A stretch of DNA of 64,000 bases from CAZELM01 sp964512995. GTDB taxonomy: Bacteria > CSSED10-310. Location of the stretch: the NCBI GenBank assembly GCA_964512995.1, contig CAZELM010000007.1, positions 76,706-140,705 of the forward strand, read 5' to 3'. Positions 1-8,205 of this stretch are shown one piece after another. Under the pieces are notes generated by a model. The model did not search any database. It had not been told where the DNA came from and was given only the letters and a program-made list of their open reading frames with translations. Numbering within the stretch: position 1 is the stretch's first letter; the number at the start of each line of letters is the position of its first letter. The translations under genes were made by a program, and so were the position numbers.

Positions 1-1
1 C

Positions 2-562
2 TGGATGCTCCCCAATGCCGACCCTGTTCACAAAGTCACGATCATACCCAGAGGACGCGCTCTCGGAGTTACGATGCAATTGCCAAATGATGACAAACAT
101 ACCTATTCTGAAGATTATATCAGGAATAAAATTACGATTCTGATGAGTGGCCGTGCTGCCGAAGAGATCGTTCTTCAATCATTCACGACAGGTGCGGCGG
201 ACGATATTCAACGAGCAACTCAGTTTGCCCGGAATATGGTCACCCGCTGGGGAATGAGCAGATCATTGGGACCCGTGACTTTCGGAAAAAAAGAAGATCA
301 TATTTTTTTAGGGAGAGAATTTGGTCATTCCCAGGAATATTCCGAAAAAACAGCGCAACTCATCGACAACGAAATAACTCGGATCGTCAGCGAAGCATAT
401 TCAGAAGCGATGACGATACTGAAAACCAATATCGAAAATCTTCATAACTTGACCGCCGCACTTCTGGAACATGAAGTATTGGATGGACCACAGATCGAGA
501 CAATACTTGGAGTTTCGAGGGAACATGCAGCACCTGAAAAAAAGTCGGACGGCACAGCATGA
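2..562 (+). CDS. ftsH: ATP-dependent zinc metalloprotease FtsH, C-terminal part (5' end outside window)
   Basis: FtsH is a membrane-anchored AAA+ zinc protease that degrades misfolded membrane proteins and short-lived regulators. Only the end of the M41 peptidase domain is present. The frame is open to the left edge, so the ATPase domain and the HEAGH zinc motif lie outside. Visible signatures are LPNADPVHKVTIIPRGRA right at the edge, MSGRAAEE, and TGAADDIQRAT. The Asp of ADDIQ is the expected third zinc ligand by comparison with the family. FARNMVTRWGMS and LGPVTFG follow, then a helical tail and a short polar end. folP begins 61 nt downstream on the same strand, and ftsH-folP-cdaA adjacency is common in diverse bacteria. 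The family assignment is secure; the upstream domains are inferred. Confidence 0.96.
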   Translation, partial: WMLPNADPVHKVTIIPRGRALGVTMQLPNDDKHTYSEDYIRNKITILMSGRAAEEIVLQSFTTGAADDIQRATQFARNMVTRWGMSRSLGPVTFGKKEDHIFLGREFGHSQEYSEKTAQLIDNEITRIVSEAYSEAMTILKTNIENLHNLTAALLEHEVLDGPQIETILGVSREHAAPEKKSDGTA

Positions 563-623
563 TACCGAATCATCTCGCTCGGGCATCCATAATTCGTTCA
601 GAATCGTATCACGGTGGACCAGA

Positions 624-1457
624 ATGAGTAACCTCCATTCATCCTTCCTGGGTATCCCCGGCACTCATATCATGGGGATCTTAAACGTGACCCCGGACTC
701 ATTTTCCGGAGATGGCGTTTTAGATACCGACGTAATCGTTCGACGAGGACTTGATATGATCCAAAACGGCGCAACAATTCTGGATGTGGGTGGAGAATCA
801 TCCCGCCCTTTCGCTGATCCGGTTTCAATTGAAACAGAAATGGAGCGTGTTGTTCCGGTCATTCAGGCATTATCACAGAAAACCGATCTGCCGATCTCAA
901 TAGATACTCGGCATGTTGAAACAGCACACGCAGCCGTATTGGCCGGCGCTCGGATCATCAACGACATAACGGGATTACAAGATGAGCGGATGATCTCTTT
1001 AGCTGCATACACAGATGTCCATGTGGTGATCATGCATATGCAGGGAACGCCTCAGAATATGCAGGAAAAGCCGTACTATAGAGATGTTGTGGAAGAGGTG
1101 TACCAATTCCTGGGGAATCAGGCGAAACATATCAAAAATAGAGGTATTGATCCGAAAAAAATAATTCTAGATCCAGGAATTGGATTTGGAAAAACACTCG
1201 AACACAACATCGCAGTGCTCCGCCATCTTGATCGCTTCGTTACCACCGGATATCCTGTTTTAGTTGGAACTTCCCGAAAATCTTTTATTGGACACATATT
1301 ATCTTTGCCTGTAAATGAACGTCTGGAAGGCACCATGGCCACCGTCGCATATTCAATTTTCAAAGGTGCTCGGATTATCCGTGTCCATGATGTCAAGGAG
1401 ATCGCAAGAATGGTTAAAATTTTAGATCTGCTGAGTGAAAGGGCATCATTCAACTGA
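624..1457 (+). CDS. folP: dihydropteroate synthase
   Basis: Condenses 6-hydroxymethyl-dihydropterin diphosphate with p-aminobenzoate in cytoplasmic folate synthesis. The 277-aa TIM barrel shows all diagnostic blocks in order: MGILNVTPDSFS (about residues 17-28), DVGGESSRP, SIDTRH, INDITG, MHMQGTPQNMQ, DPGIGFGKTLEHN, GTSRKSFIG and a closing RVHDV. The frame is open further upstream into ftsH, but the ATG at 624 gives the normal family length, has GGTGG about 8 nt upstream, and avoids overlap. folK, which makes the pterin substrate, is in this window at 15282 but not adjacent. The stop is followed after 9 nt by cdaA, suggesting co-transcription. Confidence 0.96.
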   Translation: MSNLHSSFLGIPGTHIMGILNVTPDSFSGDGVLDTDVIVRRGLDMIQNGATILDVGGESSRPFADPVSIETEMERVVPVIQALSQKTDLPISIDTRHVETAHAAVLAGARIINDITGLQDERMISLAAYTDVHVVIMHMQGTPQNMQEKPYYRDVVEEVYQFLGNQAKHIKNRGIDPKKIILDPGIGFGKTLEHNIAVLRHLDRFVTTGYPVLVGTSRKSFIGHILSLPVNERLEGTMATVAYSIFKGARIIRVHDVKEIARMVKILDLLSERASFN

Positions 1458-1466
1458 GATTTGTTC

Positions 1467-2264
1467 ATGTCAGCATTTTTATTTCACATAGGAAACTATT
1501 ACATCCGGTGGTGGGACGTTCTTGATATTCTCATTGTCACTTTCCTGATCTATCGGGCGGTGATGCTGATCAAAGGTACTTTAGCCATTCAGATTCTGGT
1601 TGGATTGGCGATCCTTTTTTTGATGCTGAAAGGTTCCGAACATTACGAACTCCTGACACTACACCGTCTGCTGCAGCAATTCTGGCAGAGTTGGGTATTG
1701 TTGGCTATTGTGTTGTTTCAACCGGAGATTCGTCGTGTTTTAGCAAAAATGGGTCATCATTGGTCTATATTTCGGCGCAGAACCGATAAACTGATACTCA
1801 TGATCGATGAGATCGCGAAAGCGGCTGAGTCAATGGCCAAATCGAAAATTGGCGCGTTGATCGTATTGGAGCGGAATACCGGACTGGTAAATTTCCGAGA
1901 GATGGGCATGCAAGTGGACTCGCGAGTATCGAGCGAACTCCTGCGAACAATTTTCTATCCGCATTCTCCCCTTCATGATGGCGCAGTGATTATCCATAAT
2001 AGCCGGATCGCAGCAGCTTCCTGCTTCTTGCCTTTGACGAAAAACCCGCTTTTGGCGAAATCGCTGGGAACTCGTCATCGAGCAGCTATCGGGCTGACGG
2101 AAGATACGGATGCTGTTGTAATTGTGATCTCCGAAGAGCGGGGAACGATTTCATTGACTCTGAACGGCAGTCTGGAAAAAATGCATGACGCCGAACAACT
2201 GAAAAGACGGTTGAACAAATTGATGGATATTGCGTCATACAACCATGACAAGAGCACGGCTTGA
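1467..2264 (+). CDS. cdaA: diadenylate cyclase CdaA (membrane DAC domain)
   Basis: Makes the second messenger cyclic di-AMP from two ATP at the membrane. The 265-aa protein has about three N-terminal membrane helices (residues roughly 15-85), then a DAC catalytic domain with LHDGAVII (DGA at about 171-173) and GTRHRAAIG (about 201-207). These are the two signature motifs for metal and ATP binding. Length and layout match the CdaA/DacA class. A TTG at 1461 is an alternative start two codons upstream; the ATG at 1467 is preferred because it aligns better with the family. No good ribosome site is visible, so translation may be coupled to folP. cdaR, its usual regulator, follows with 2 nt between stop and ATG. 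The normal third partner, glmM, is absent here. Confidence 0.95.
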   Translation: MSAFLFHIGNYYIRWWDVLDILIVTFLIYRAVMLIKGTLAIQILVGLAILFLMLKGSEHYELLTLHRLLQQFWQSWVLLAIVLFQPEIRRVLAKMGHHWSIFRRRTDKLILMIDEIAKAAESMAKSKIGALIVLERNTGLVNFREMGMQVDSRVSSELLRTIFYPHSPLHDGAVIIHNSRIAAASCFLPLTKNPLLAKSLGTRHRAAIGLTEDTDAVVIVISEERGTISLTLNGSLEKMHDAEQLKRRLNKLMDIASYNHDKSTA

Positions 2265-2266
2265 TT

Positions 2267-3292
2267 ATGCTGCTTCATCTAATCCGACGTTTTTCACTCG
2301 CACTCGTTACCAATTTCTGGCTAAAAATCGGCTCTTTTATTGTAGCTGTTATTATTTGGTTTTCGATTAACAGTCAGGGCCGAACCGATAAAACATTTCT
2401 CAGTATTCCTTATGAAGTCCGGAATATCCCCCTCAACCTGGAAATCACAGAACGTGATGTCGAAGTGGTCAAAATCACACTCAGAGGACCGCAGAATTTA
2501 TTATCTTCTTTGAAACCAGAGAGTATTTCAGTGGTTCTGAGTTTGCCCGATACTGCTGAGCCGGGAGTGATTCAATTGGATGTTTCACGAAACAATATCA
2601 CTGCTCCCTATATAAATCAGTTTTCCGTCCTTCAGATTCTTCCAGAAACAATTTCATTTCGACTTGAAAAAACAATCACAAAAACAGTATCTATCAAGCC
2701 TTTCTTACGAGGAAGCCCTTCACCAGACTATGAATTGGGAACATGGGAAGCGATTCCACCCGAGGCACAGATCATGGGTCCTACGAGTATAATTGAGCAG
2801 TTGGATACCGTTCTGACGGAACCGATTGATATCAATGGAGTTAACATGCGGTTCAATGAACGGGTTGAACTGATGCCCCAAAATCACCTGGTACGCGTTG
2901 TTTATCCGCAACGAGTCACAGTTGTTATCGAGATAAAAGAAAAAATCATCGAGCGGTCATTCACAGAGTTGGAATTCAAGCTGATATCATCCAATTCAGA
3001 GACTCAAATCAGCGTTTCACCTCCTATCACCACATTATTCATATCTGGTCCTCAACGCATTCTAAACCAGCTTCAGAATTCCGATATCGATATCATCGCT
3101 GATTGTCGTGACCTTCCGCCCGGCGAACATGTTGTGCCACTAATCCTGGCATCTCAGCCCAATGGCATCATCTCTTTCACATTAGACCCGGCTTCAGTAG
3201 AAGTAATGATACCAACACCCATTTCGAATTTATCCGAATCGTTAACACCATCCCCTTCACCAGCACACAATGTTCCTGCCTCATCCCATTAA
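2267..3292 (+). CDS. cdaR: YbbR-domain protein, CdaA regulator CdaR
   Basis: Single-pass membrane protein expected to bind and tune CdaA from the outer face of the membrane. The 341-aa sequence has one hydrophobic helix near residues 14-33 (WLKIGSFIVAVIIWFSI), then repeated beta-rich YbbR units. Recurring hallmarks are RGP near residue 78, a MGP-type segment near residue 165, and SGPQ near residue 262. The C-terminus is a Ser/Pro-rich tail. The N-terminal signature NFWLKIGSFIVAVIIWF is typical of the family. The ATG at 2267 lies 2 nt past the cdaA stop; a TTG at 2261 overlapping that stop is an alternative. The partnership is inferred from adjacency and family knowledge. Confidence 0.92.
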   Translation: MLLHLIRRFSLALVTNFWLKIGSFIVAVIIWFSINSQGRTDKTFLSIPYEVRNIPLNLEITERDVEVVKITLRGPQNLLSSLKPESISVVLSLPDTAEPGVIQLDVSRNNITAPYINQFSVLQILPETISFRLEKTITKTVSIKPFLRGSPSPDYELGTWEAIPPEAQIMGPTSIIEQLDTVLTEPIDINGVNMRFNERVELMPQNHLVRVVYPQRVTVVIEIKEKIIERSFTELEFKLISSNSETQISVSPPITTLFISGPQRILNQLQNSDIDIIADCRDLPPGEHVVPLILASQPNGIISFTLDPASVEVMIPTPISNLSESLTPSPSPAHNVPASSH

Positions 3293-3375
3293 CCGCATTA
3301 TCAATGTATCCGGTCATTTCCTGAAGCCGATGCATTTATTACATATTCTCCATCCACTCGTTGAAAGTCAGAAGC

Positions 3376-4413
3376 ATGAGATCATTTTTGGCAGAATTTG
3401 AAAGGTTTGTTTCATCACGTGGAGGGGTGATGTCGCTCATAACCCATTCTCATGGTTTGAGCAAGCGCTGTTACACCATCGTTCAAGAGCGAACCCGAGC
3501 GCTTGATTTTAAGACAACCTATATTGATGCACGCCGCTCTGCTTCAACATCTCATTTTTGGAATAGACTGATAAATTCGGTGATTTCTGAGAGCAGGGAG
3601 TATATCAACGATTGTAAATCATCGGTTCCTCGTCTGGTTTTTCAACCCAATACGATCATTTACATCGATCATGCAGAAGATTTCCTGACGATGACACACC
3701 AGCCTTACTGGAGGGATGCATTGAAGAATCTGGAAGCACTCGCGACCAACAATCAGAATTTTTGGGTGCTGAAATGGATGTCGACACATCAGATCCCTGA
3801 ATGGGGACAAGCACGTCAGGTTTTCATTCCCCCGCTTGCTCCAGAAGACATGCGGCTGGAACTGGAGAAACATTTGATCGATTTTCCGGTGGCAGCAGTT
3901 TCGGAACTCTGTGTGATAACAGGAGGGTATCCGGAATATCTGGAATTAATCCTGCCACATCTTTCATCCAATTCTGATCACCATCATATTGATGATGTTG
4001 TTAATGGGTTGTTATCAGACACTCATTCTGCTTTAAGCCGGTTTTGCCAGTTTAAATGGCTGGAAACGCTCCATCTTGCGAAAGGATATGGGACATTGAA
4101 AGCAATTTTAGAAATTCTCTCCCGATACCCGGATTCACGCTTATCGCAGATCGCTTCGTATATGTGTCATTCATTGCCGGCCGTTAAAGATTACATCACT
4201 GGCTTGATCAAGGTCGGAGCGTTGAAGCGAGAGGGTTGGACCTACCGGTTATCAGATCCCATGTTAGCACGGTGGATTGTGGCCACTTCATCACTTTCCC
4301 TGACTTTATCGGAAAGGAAGACCGATTCGGATCATATAGAGAGAAAATTACCTTCGCTTTTGAAATCAAGAGAACCAGGTGTTGGCAGGGATTTGTTTAT
4401 TGAATTTGATTGA
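3376..4413 (+). CDS. AAA/STAND-like ATPase with degenerate P-loop and C-terminal winged helix (possibly frameshifted at 5' end)
   Basis: Resembles the archaeal-type ATPase family with a P-loop domain and a C-terminal winged-helix. Visible family features are the hydrophobic strand and acidic Walker-B-like TIIYIDHAEDFLT, a sensor strand WVLKW, IPPLAPEDMRLEL, and GGYPEYLELILP. A helix-turn-helix-like region (LSQIASYMCHSLPAVKDYITGLIKVGALKREG) lies near residues 255-290. The segment where GxxxxGKS/T should lie reads THSHGLSKRCY, so ATP hydrolysis is doubtful. An overlapping frame from ATG 3270 ends in EIIFGR just before this frame continues FERFVSSRGG, which looks like the FxGRexEl entry to an AAA domain split by a frameshift. 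A TTG at 3361 is an alternative start. It occupies the place where glmM usually follows cdaR. No specific function is known to me. Confidence 0.6.
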   Translation: MRSFLAEFERFVSSRGGVMSLITHSHGLSKRCYTIVQERTRALDFKTTYIDARRSASTSHFWNRLINSVISESREYINDCKSSVPRLVFQPNTIIYIDHAEDFLTMTHQPYWRDALKNLEALATNNQNFWVLKWMSTHQIPEWGQARQVFIPPLAPEDMRLELEKHLIDFPVAAVSELCVITGGYPEYLELILPHLSSNSDHHHIDDVVNGLLSDTHSALSRFCQFKWLETLHLAKGYGTLKAILEILSRYPDSRLSQIASYMCHSLPAVKDYITGLIKVGALKREGWTYRLSDPMLARWIVATSSLSLTLSERKTDSDHIERKLPSLLKSREPGVGRDLFIEFD

Positions 4414-4643
4414 TATGGATACCAATACATACCTTGATACCTTTGGTAACAAAAACAGAACAATACTAAAACCACAATAGCATGTGTGACTGCGGGTGTG
4501 CTAAATTTCTCCCAGATCGAATGATGAACATTGCTGAGTTGCTCGATCAATCATATCACTGGAAATCGGAATGGTGTTTATCATTGAAATTCATGATGCA
4601 GACTGATGGTGATTTATCGGTAATCTTGAACAATACGAATCAA
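4414..4643. other. non-coding stretch before the pilin promoter
   Basis: Part of a 375-nt gap between the ATPase gene and the PilX-like gene. I see no credible gene. Near its left end TACCAA and TTGGTA arms flank about 17 nt, a weak hairpin without a T-run. The right part of the gap holds the sigma-54-type promoter and the pilin ribosome site, annotated separately. Confidence 0.5.
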
Positions 4644-4659
4644 TGGCATGTTTTTTGCT
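4644..4659 (+). promoter_or_regulatory. sigma-54 (RpoN)-type -24/-12 promoter
   Basis: TGGCATG, four T, then TTGCT. The GG at 4645-4646 and the GC at 4657-4658 are 12 nt apart, exactly the spacing required by RpoN, and both elements match the consensus TGGCAYR-N4-TTGCW. It points toward the PilX-like gene, with a predicted start near 4670 and a 5' UTR of about 120 nt. Type IV pilin genes in other bacteria are often RpoN-dependent, which fits. No activator site could be identified by eye. Confidence 0.75.
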
Positions 4660-4788
4660 AAAAGTTAGTTTTGAGTTGTGTGTATAAAGGTTTATGATAA
4701 CCTTGACTTTCGTGGTGGTTCAACGGTATTTTTTAGGGGTATCCGGTAGTGGTAAATTGCCGAAACCGTTTTTTAGGAGGCTTGATCT

Positions 4789-7656
4789 ATGACCCTCCAG
4801 GGATTCATTCATATGAAATGGAACAATCGGGGTAGTGCGCTGGTTTTAACGCTGCTATTCATATTGTTGCTTACAACGATGAGTACTGGTTTATTTCTAT
4901 ATGCAAATAAACAATCGCTGTATGCAGATGACACATATACATCCTTAGCTGCGGGATATGTATCGGAGGCTGGATTGGAGCGTGGCAAGAGTCTGCTGGC
5001 TCGCCGGGATCTTGCTCTGGATAAAACGGGAGATCGGGAGATAGAAGAGGATGATTTTCCGGTTATTTTCGATGAATCATCGGACATCGGCCGATATGAT
5101 CGGAATCCGGTAAATGGAGAAATCATCCGGGATAATAAACAGGGGGTCGGTACCTATTCACTTCGCATAGATGGAGCCTTTCCTGAACAGATTGAAATGA
5201 AGTTCCAGTTGGTTCGTCATGTTTTGCCTTTTGAGCAGGCTCGGATTGTGTATCCGCATGGTGTCACGATCGATGACATCAAGCCGCTTCTTCCTTTTAA
5301 AGACATGCGTATCAGGCTTCGTCAGGGAATTGAAATGATAAATGATTACCAGCTTGATATTACAAAAACAGCGATCATTGATTATCAACTGGCTCATCAG
5401 ACGATATATCAGCCGATTACTCTATTCAATTATATGAACCCTTATTCTGAAGCGCATTTCTTTCTGGACATGATGGTTACTCGGATTGATATGGATCATG
5501 ATTACAAACAATACGATCGATGGGGAAACCGCTTAGTCATTTTCCCCCATGAAGATCTGCCAGTATCCGGTGTTGGCGGATGCCCGGAATGTCGAGATGC
5601 ACATATCGAAGCGGAAGAGTTAAAAGATGAGTCTGCATTGGCATTTAAAATACCCGTTGGTCACGAAAACTCAGTCTATCTTCTGCAGGTTGACAATCCG
5701 GAATTATCCCCTAACTTAGAGATTGATATTTTCTATTATGATGGTCTTCAGAATCGTCGGCAGACGATCATACCTCAATCATCATGGTCTGCGGGAAGAA
5801 CGCAGGCTTACGCATTATTGGATTTCAGCGGCGCATGTTCGGCATGGCGGAAAAACCAGCTTCATGATCTCGCAGACAATCTGACTGGTGACGACTGGAT
5901 GATCATCGAGATGGATGGGAATGCGCCTACCGGGATGTACCTTCGTATCGTTCGTGGAGTGAATGATCAATTGAATCTTGGATATCGAGCCAGGACAGAA
6001 AACATGTATAGTACATGCCAGGAGGATATGTCTGGGAATCCGGATCCGGACAGTGTTTCGTGTTGTTGGTATCCGGATTGGCCTGAATGTGTCAATTTAG
6101 GTTCCAACAATTACCAACCGGCGTTGGAACTCGATTCCGCCTTGGTACCACCGTATAACACTCGGGAAAAGACATATGCCGTCACTCCACTTAATGAGAT
6201 GTTGATGGAACTTGGCAGAGACAATCGCATTCGGATCGATGAAATGTACACAATCACGTCTACTGGAAATGTCGAGAAGGCATCTGAAAATCGTCAATTG
6301 GTGGTTGCTCCTGTCAGTTATATGGATTACGCTCGATTTACTGAATCAAGAATTCGTATCGGTGGGAATTCTGTATTTTCCGGCAAGGTTTATGCTCAGG
6401 GTCGTATCGAGCTTGCTGGAACCTGTACTTTTTTTGGGGATGTATATACGAGTCAGGGTATTGTTGATGACGAGTTGGCTACATTATGCGGAGATGTGGA
6501 TCTGCACACATATGTCCCAGTGCAAACGCTCCCCAGTGCATCTTTGATCACGGAATTAACCACAAAAGCCAATCAAGGCGGCTGGCATTATACCGGATCG
6601 ACACCATTATATCTCTATCTTGGGAACTATGATTATCTTCCGGATCCTGGACCTCGGAGCGGCTTCCATTTTATTGAATCCGGAGGTATTGTCATTGCAG
6701 AATACCTCCCACCTCAATCTGTCAATTTCCCGATGGGTGACCGGCCATATCGATCGACATATGTCCCGGACGATGCTCCGACTGTTAACCTGCTCAACAA
6801 TCCCGAAAGGGATTTTAATGGATTGATTGTTGTTGATGGCGATGTTCACGTCTGGGGAAAACTCCATGGGCGATCCCTGACGATTCTTGCAAAGGGTGAC
6901 ATTTATATTGAGCGCGAGATCATAATGGGAACCGATAAAATAGCGTCGAGCACACCGGATTTAAGTCGCGGACAGGGACAGCCTGTGCACCTGGGATTGA
7001 TTGCCGCCTACTCGCAAGGTGGTAATCTGCGAGGCGATATCATACTGTCTGAAAATTGCCCGAGAATCATGCAAGTTCAAGCAGCATTGATGTGTTTTGG
7101 TACAATGAAGATGGAAGATACAGATTATGAACATCCTTCAGATGCTGGGGATATTGACCTAGATAATTCCCATCTACATCATTATAAATATTACAATCCA
7201 ATTGCCGGTCGATATGAATGGGCCTATAAAACAAGTGGTTTACTCGCTGGAGAACAACCTGCATTGAGAACACCCATCGGTCCATTTGACATTAACAACG
7301 ATGGCCGCTTGTCTTTGCCACCCTATCCGGAGGGGGATTGTGGTGAGAATTTCAATCAGCTTGATCCGGCTCAAATAGATCTTGGAATCTGGAATGAATC
7401 GGATTTGACTATGCAGCATGAAGTGTGGTATGTGGGAATAATTGGTCCTATTATCGTAGCCAATTCCAATCGGAATCTCGGTCATTATGAAGCCCGTTCT
7501 GCAGTTGGCAATAATGGTGGCTATGAAAATCCTGGGATTACGCGATGTTTCCGCTATGATCCCTCTATCCGGATTACTCCGCCACCTTTATTCCCGCTTC
7601 CGAATCGATCCTTAAAAATACTTGAAGTCACTGATGCGGTGGTTGAACTCCCCTGA
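4789..7656 (+). CDS. PilX-like type IV pilus assembly / large pseudopilin-type protein
   Basis: A 955-aa exported protein with a prepilin-like N-terminus. A short basic leader (MKWNNRGSA, residues 9-17) precedes a hydrophobic helix (about 16-38), then GYVSEAGLERGKSLLARRD, the AEAxLe-type signature of PilX N-terminal domains. The rest is a long beta-rich extracellular region with little recognisable homology. It includes a GKVYAQGRIELAGT block and DGDVHVWGKLHGRSL near residues 685-700, the sort of beta-solenoid segment seen in PilX/DUF4900-type proteins. AGGAGG at 4775-4780 sits 8 nt before ATG 4789, so this start is well supported; Met9 is an alternative. Transcription is probably from the sigma-54-type promoter at 4644. 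Likely role: minor pilin or surface adhesin exported by type IV pilus or type II secretion machinery; that role is inferred. Confidence 0.75.
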   Translation: MTLQGFIHMKWNNRGSALVLTLLFILLLTTMSTGLFLYANKQSLYADDTYTSLAAGYVSEAGLERGKSLLARRDLALDKTGDREIEEDDFPVIFDESSDIGRYDRNPVNGEIIRDNKQGVGTYSLRIDGAFPEQIEMKFQLVRHVLPFEQARIVYPHGVTIDDIKPLLPFKDMRIRLRQGIEMINDYQLDITKTAIIDYQLAHQTIYQPITLFNYMNPYSEAHFFLDMMVTRIDMDHDYKQYDRWGNRLVIFPHEDLPVSGVGGCPECRDAHIEAEELKDESALAFKIPVGHENSVYLLQVDNPELSPNLEIDIFYYDGLQNRRQTIIPQSSWSAGRTQAYALLDFSGACSAWRKNQLHDLADNLTGDDWMIIEMDGNAPTGMYLRIVRGVNDQLNLGYRARTENMYSTCQEDMSGNPDPDSVSCCWYPDWPECVNLGSNNYQPALELDSALVPPYNTREKTYAVTPLNEMLMELGRDNRIRIDEMYTITSTGNVEKASENRQLVVAPVSYMDYARFTESRIRIGGNSVFSGKVYAQGRIELAGTCTFFGDVYTSQGIVDDELATLCGDVDLHTYVPVQTLPSASLITELTTKANQGGWHYTGSTPLYLYLGNYDYLPDPGPRSGFHFIESGGIVIAEYLPPQSVNFPMGDRPYRSTYVPDDAPTVNLLNNPERDFNGLIVVDGDVHVWGKLHGRSLTILAKGDIYIEREIIMGTDKIASSTPDLSRGQGQPVHLGLIAAYSQGGNLRGDIILSENCPRIMQVQAALMCFGTMKMEDTDYEHPSDAGDIDLDNSHLHHYKYYNPIAGRYEWAYKTSGLLAGEQPALRTPIGPFDINNDGRLSLPPYPEGDCGENFNQLDPAQIDLGIWNESDLTMQHEVWYVGIIGPIIVANSNRNLGHYEARSAVGNNGGYENPGITRCFRYDPSIRITPPPLFPLPNRSLKILEVTDAVVELP

Positions 7657-7708
7657 CACCGATACTGCCAGGGATGACTTTTTTATAATGGAAGGAGAAG
7701 GCTGAGCT

Positions 7709-8167
7709 TTGGCGAAGGTGAGTAATAAGACACGATATACTCCGTTGGAAGTATCTCAGATGCTTAAAATTTCTCCGGCCAAATTTAACCAGCTTGTGAT
7801 GGAGAATGAGATCCCCAAGGGCAGAATTGGTGAAGACAATCGTAGATATTATACCGATCAAGATGTAGAATTTATCGTCAGGGAATGGCGATCCAGAACA
7901 ACTGCTCATTTTCTGATGTATACCTTTCCTCTGATATTAGCGCTCATTGTTTTATTTCTCGTAACATTAAGAGAAATATCTCAATCCATTCACGATTCCA
8001 GCGCAGCAACACCGACACCGCGTGTTGGATTTGGATCTATGCCAAGAGACTTGTGGGTACCTGGCTCTCCAATGCCAAAGCCGGATTCTACTCATGCTAT
8101 CCAAAGCAATGAAACGGAGAAAGAACCCATTATTACCCCCATTCCAACCTATCCATTGGATGAATGA
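7709..8167 (+). CDS. membrane-anchored helix-turn-helix (MerR/excisionase-like) protein
   Basis: The 152-aa protein starts with a DNA-binding-type domain: YTPLEVSQMLKISPAKFNQL (residues 10-29) followed by GRIGEDNRRYYTDQDVEFI. This is the helix-turn-helix plus wing pattern of MerR and excisionase/HTH_17 proteins. A single hydrophobic helix follows (MYTFPLILALIVLFLVTL, about residues 70-87) and then a Thr/Pro-rich tail (AATPTPR). It starts with TTG at 7709, with AAGGAG at 7692-7697; GTG 7718 is an alternative. Its stop overlaps an ATG at 8164 in the galT frame. The topology suggests a one-component membrane regulator or a DNA-tethering protein. Position after the pilin suggests, but does not prove, a link to surface functions. 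Confidence 0.6.
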   Translation: MAKVSNKTRYTPLEVSQMLKISPAKFNQLVMENEIPKGRIGEDNRRYYTDQDVEFIVREWRSRTTAHFLMYTFPLILALIVLFLVTLREISQSIHDSSAATPTPRVGFGSMPRDLWVPGSPMPKPDSTHAIQSNETEKEPIITPIPTYPLDE

Positions 8168-8205
8168 CACTCTCGTTTTGCTCCCTGAAAATGGAGAATT
8201 TTAGA

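Noticed and set aside
4700..4780. A cyclic di-GMP riboswitch upstream of the pilin
   Set aside because: There are GGTAGTGG and AAACCG fragments but no conserved core or matching stems that I could find.
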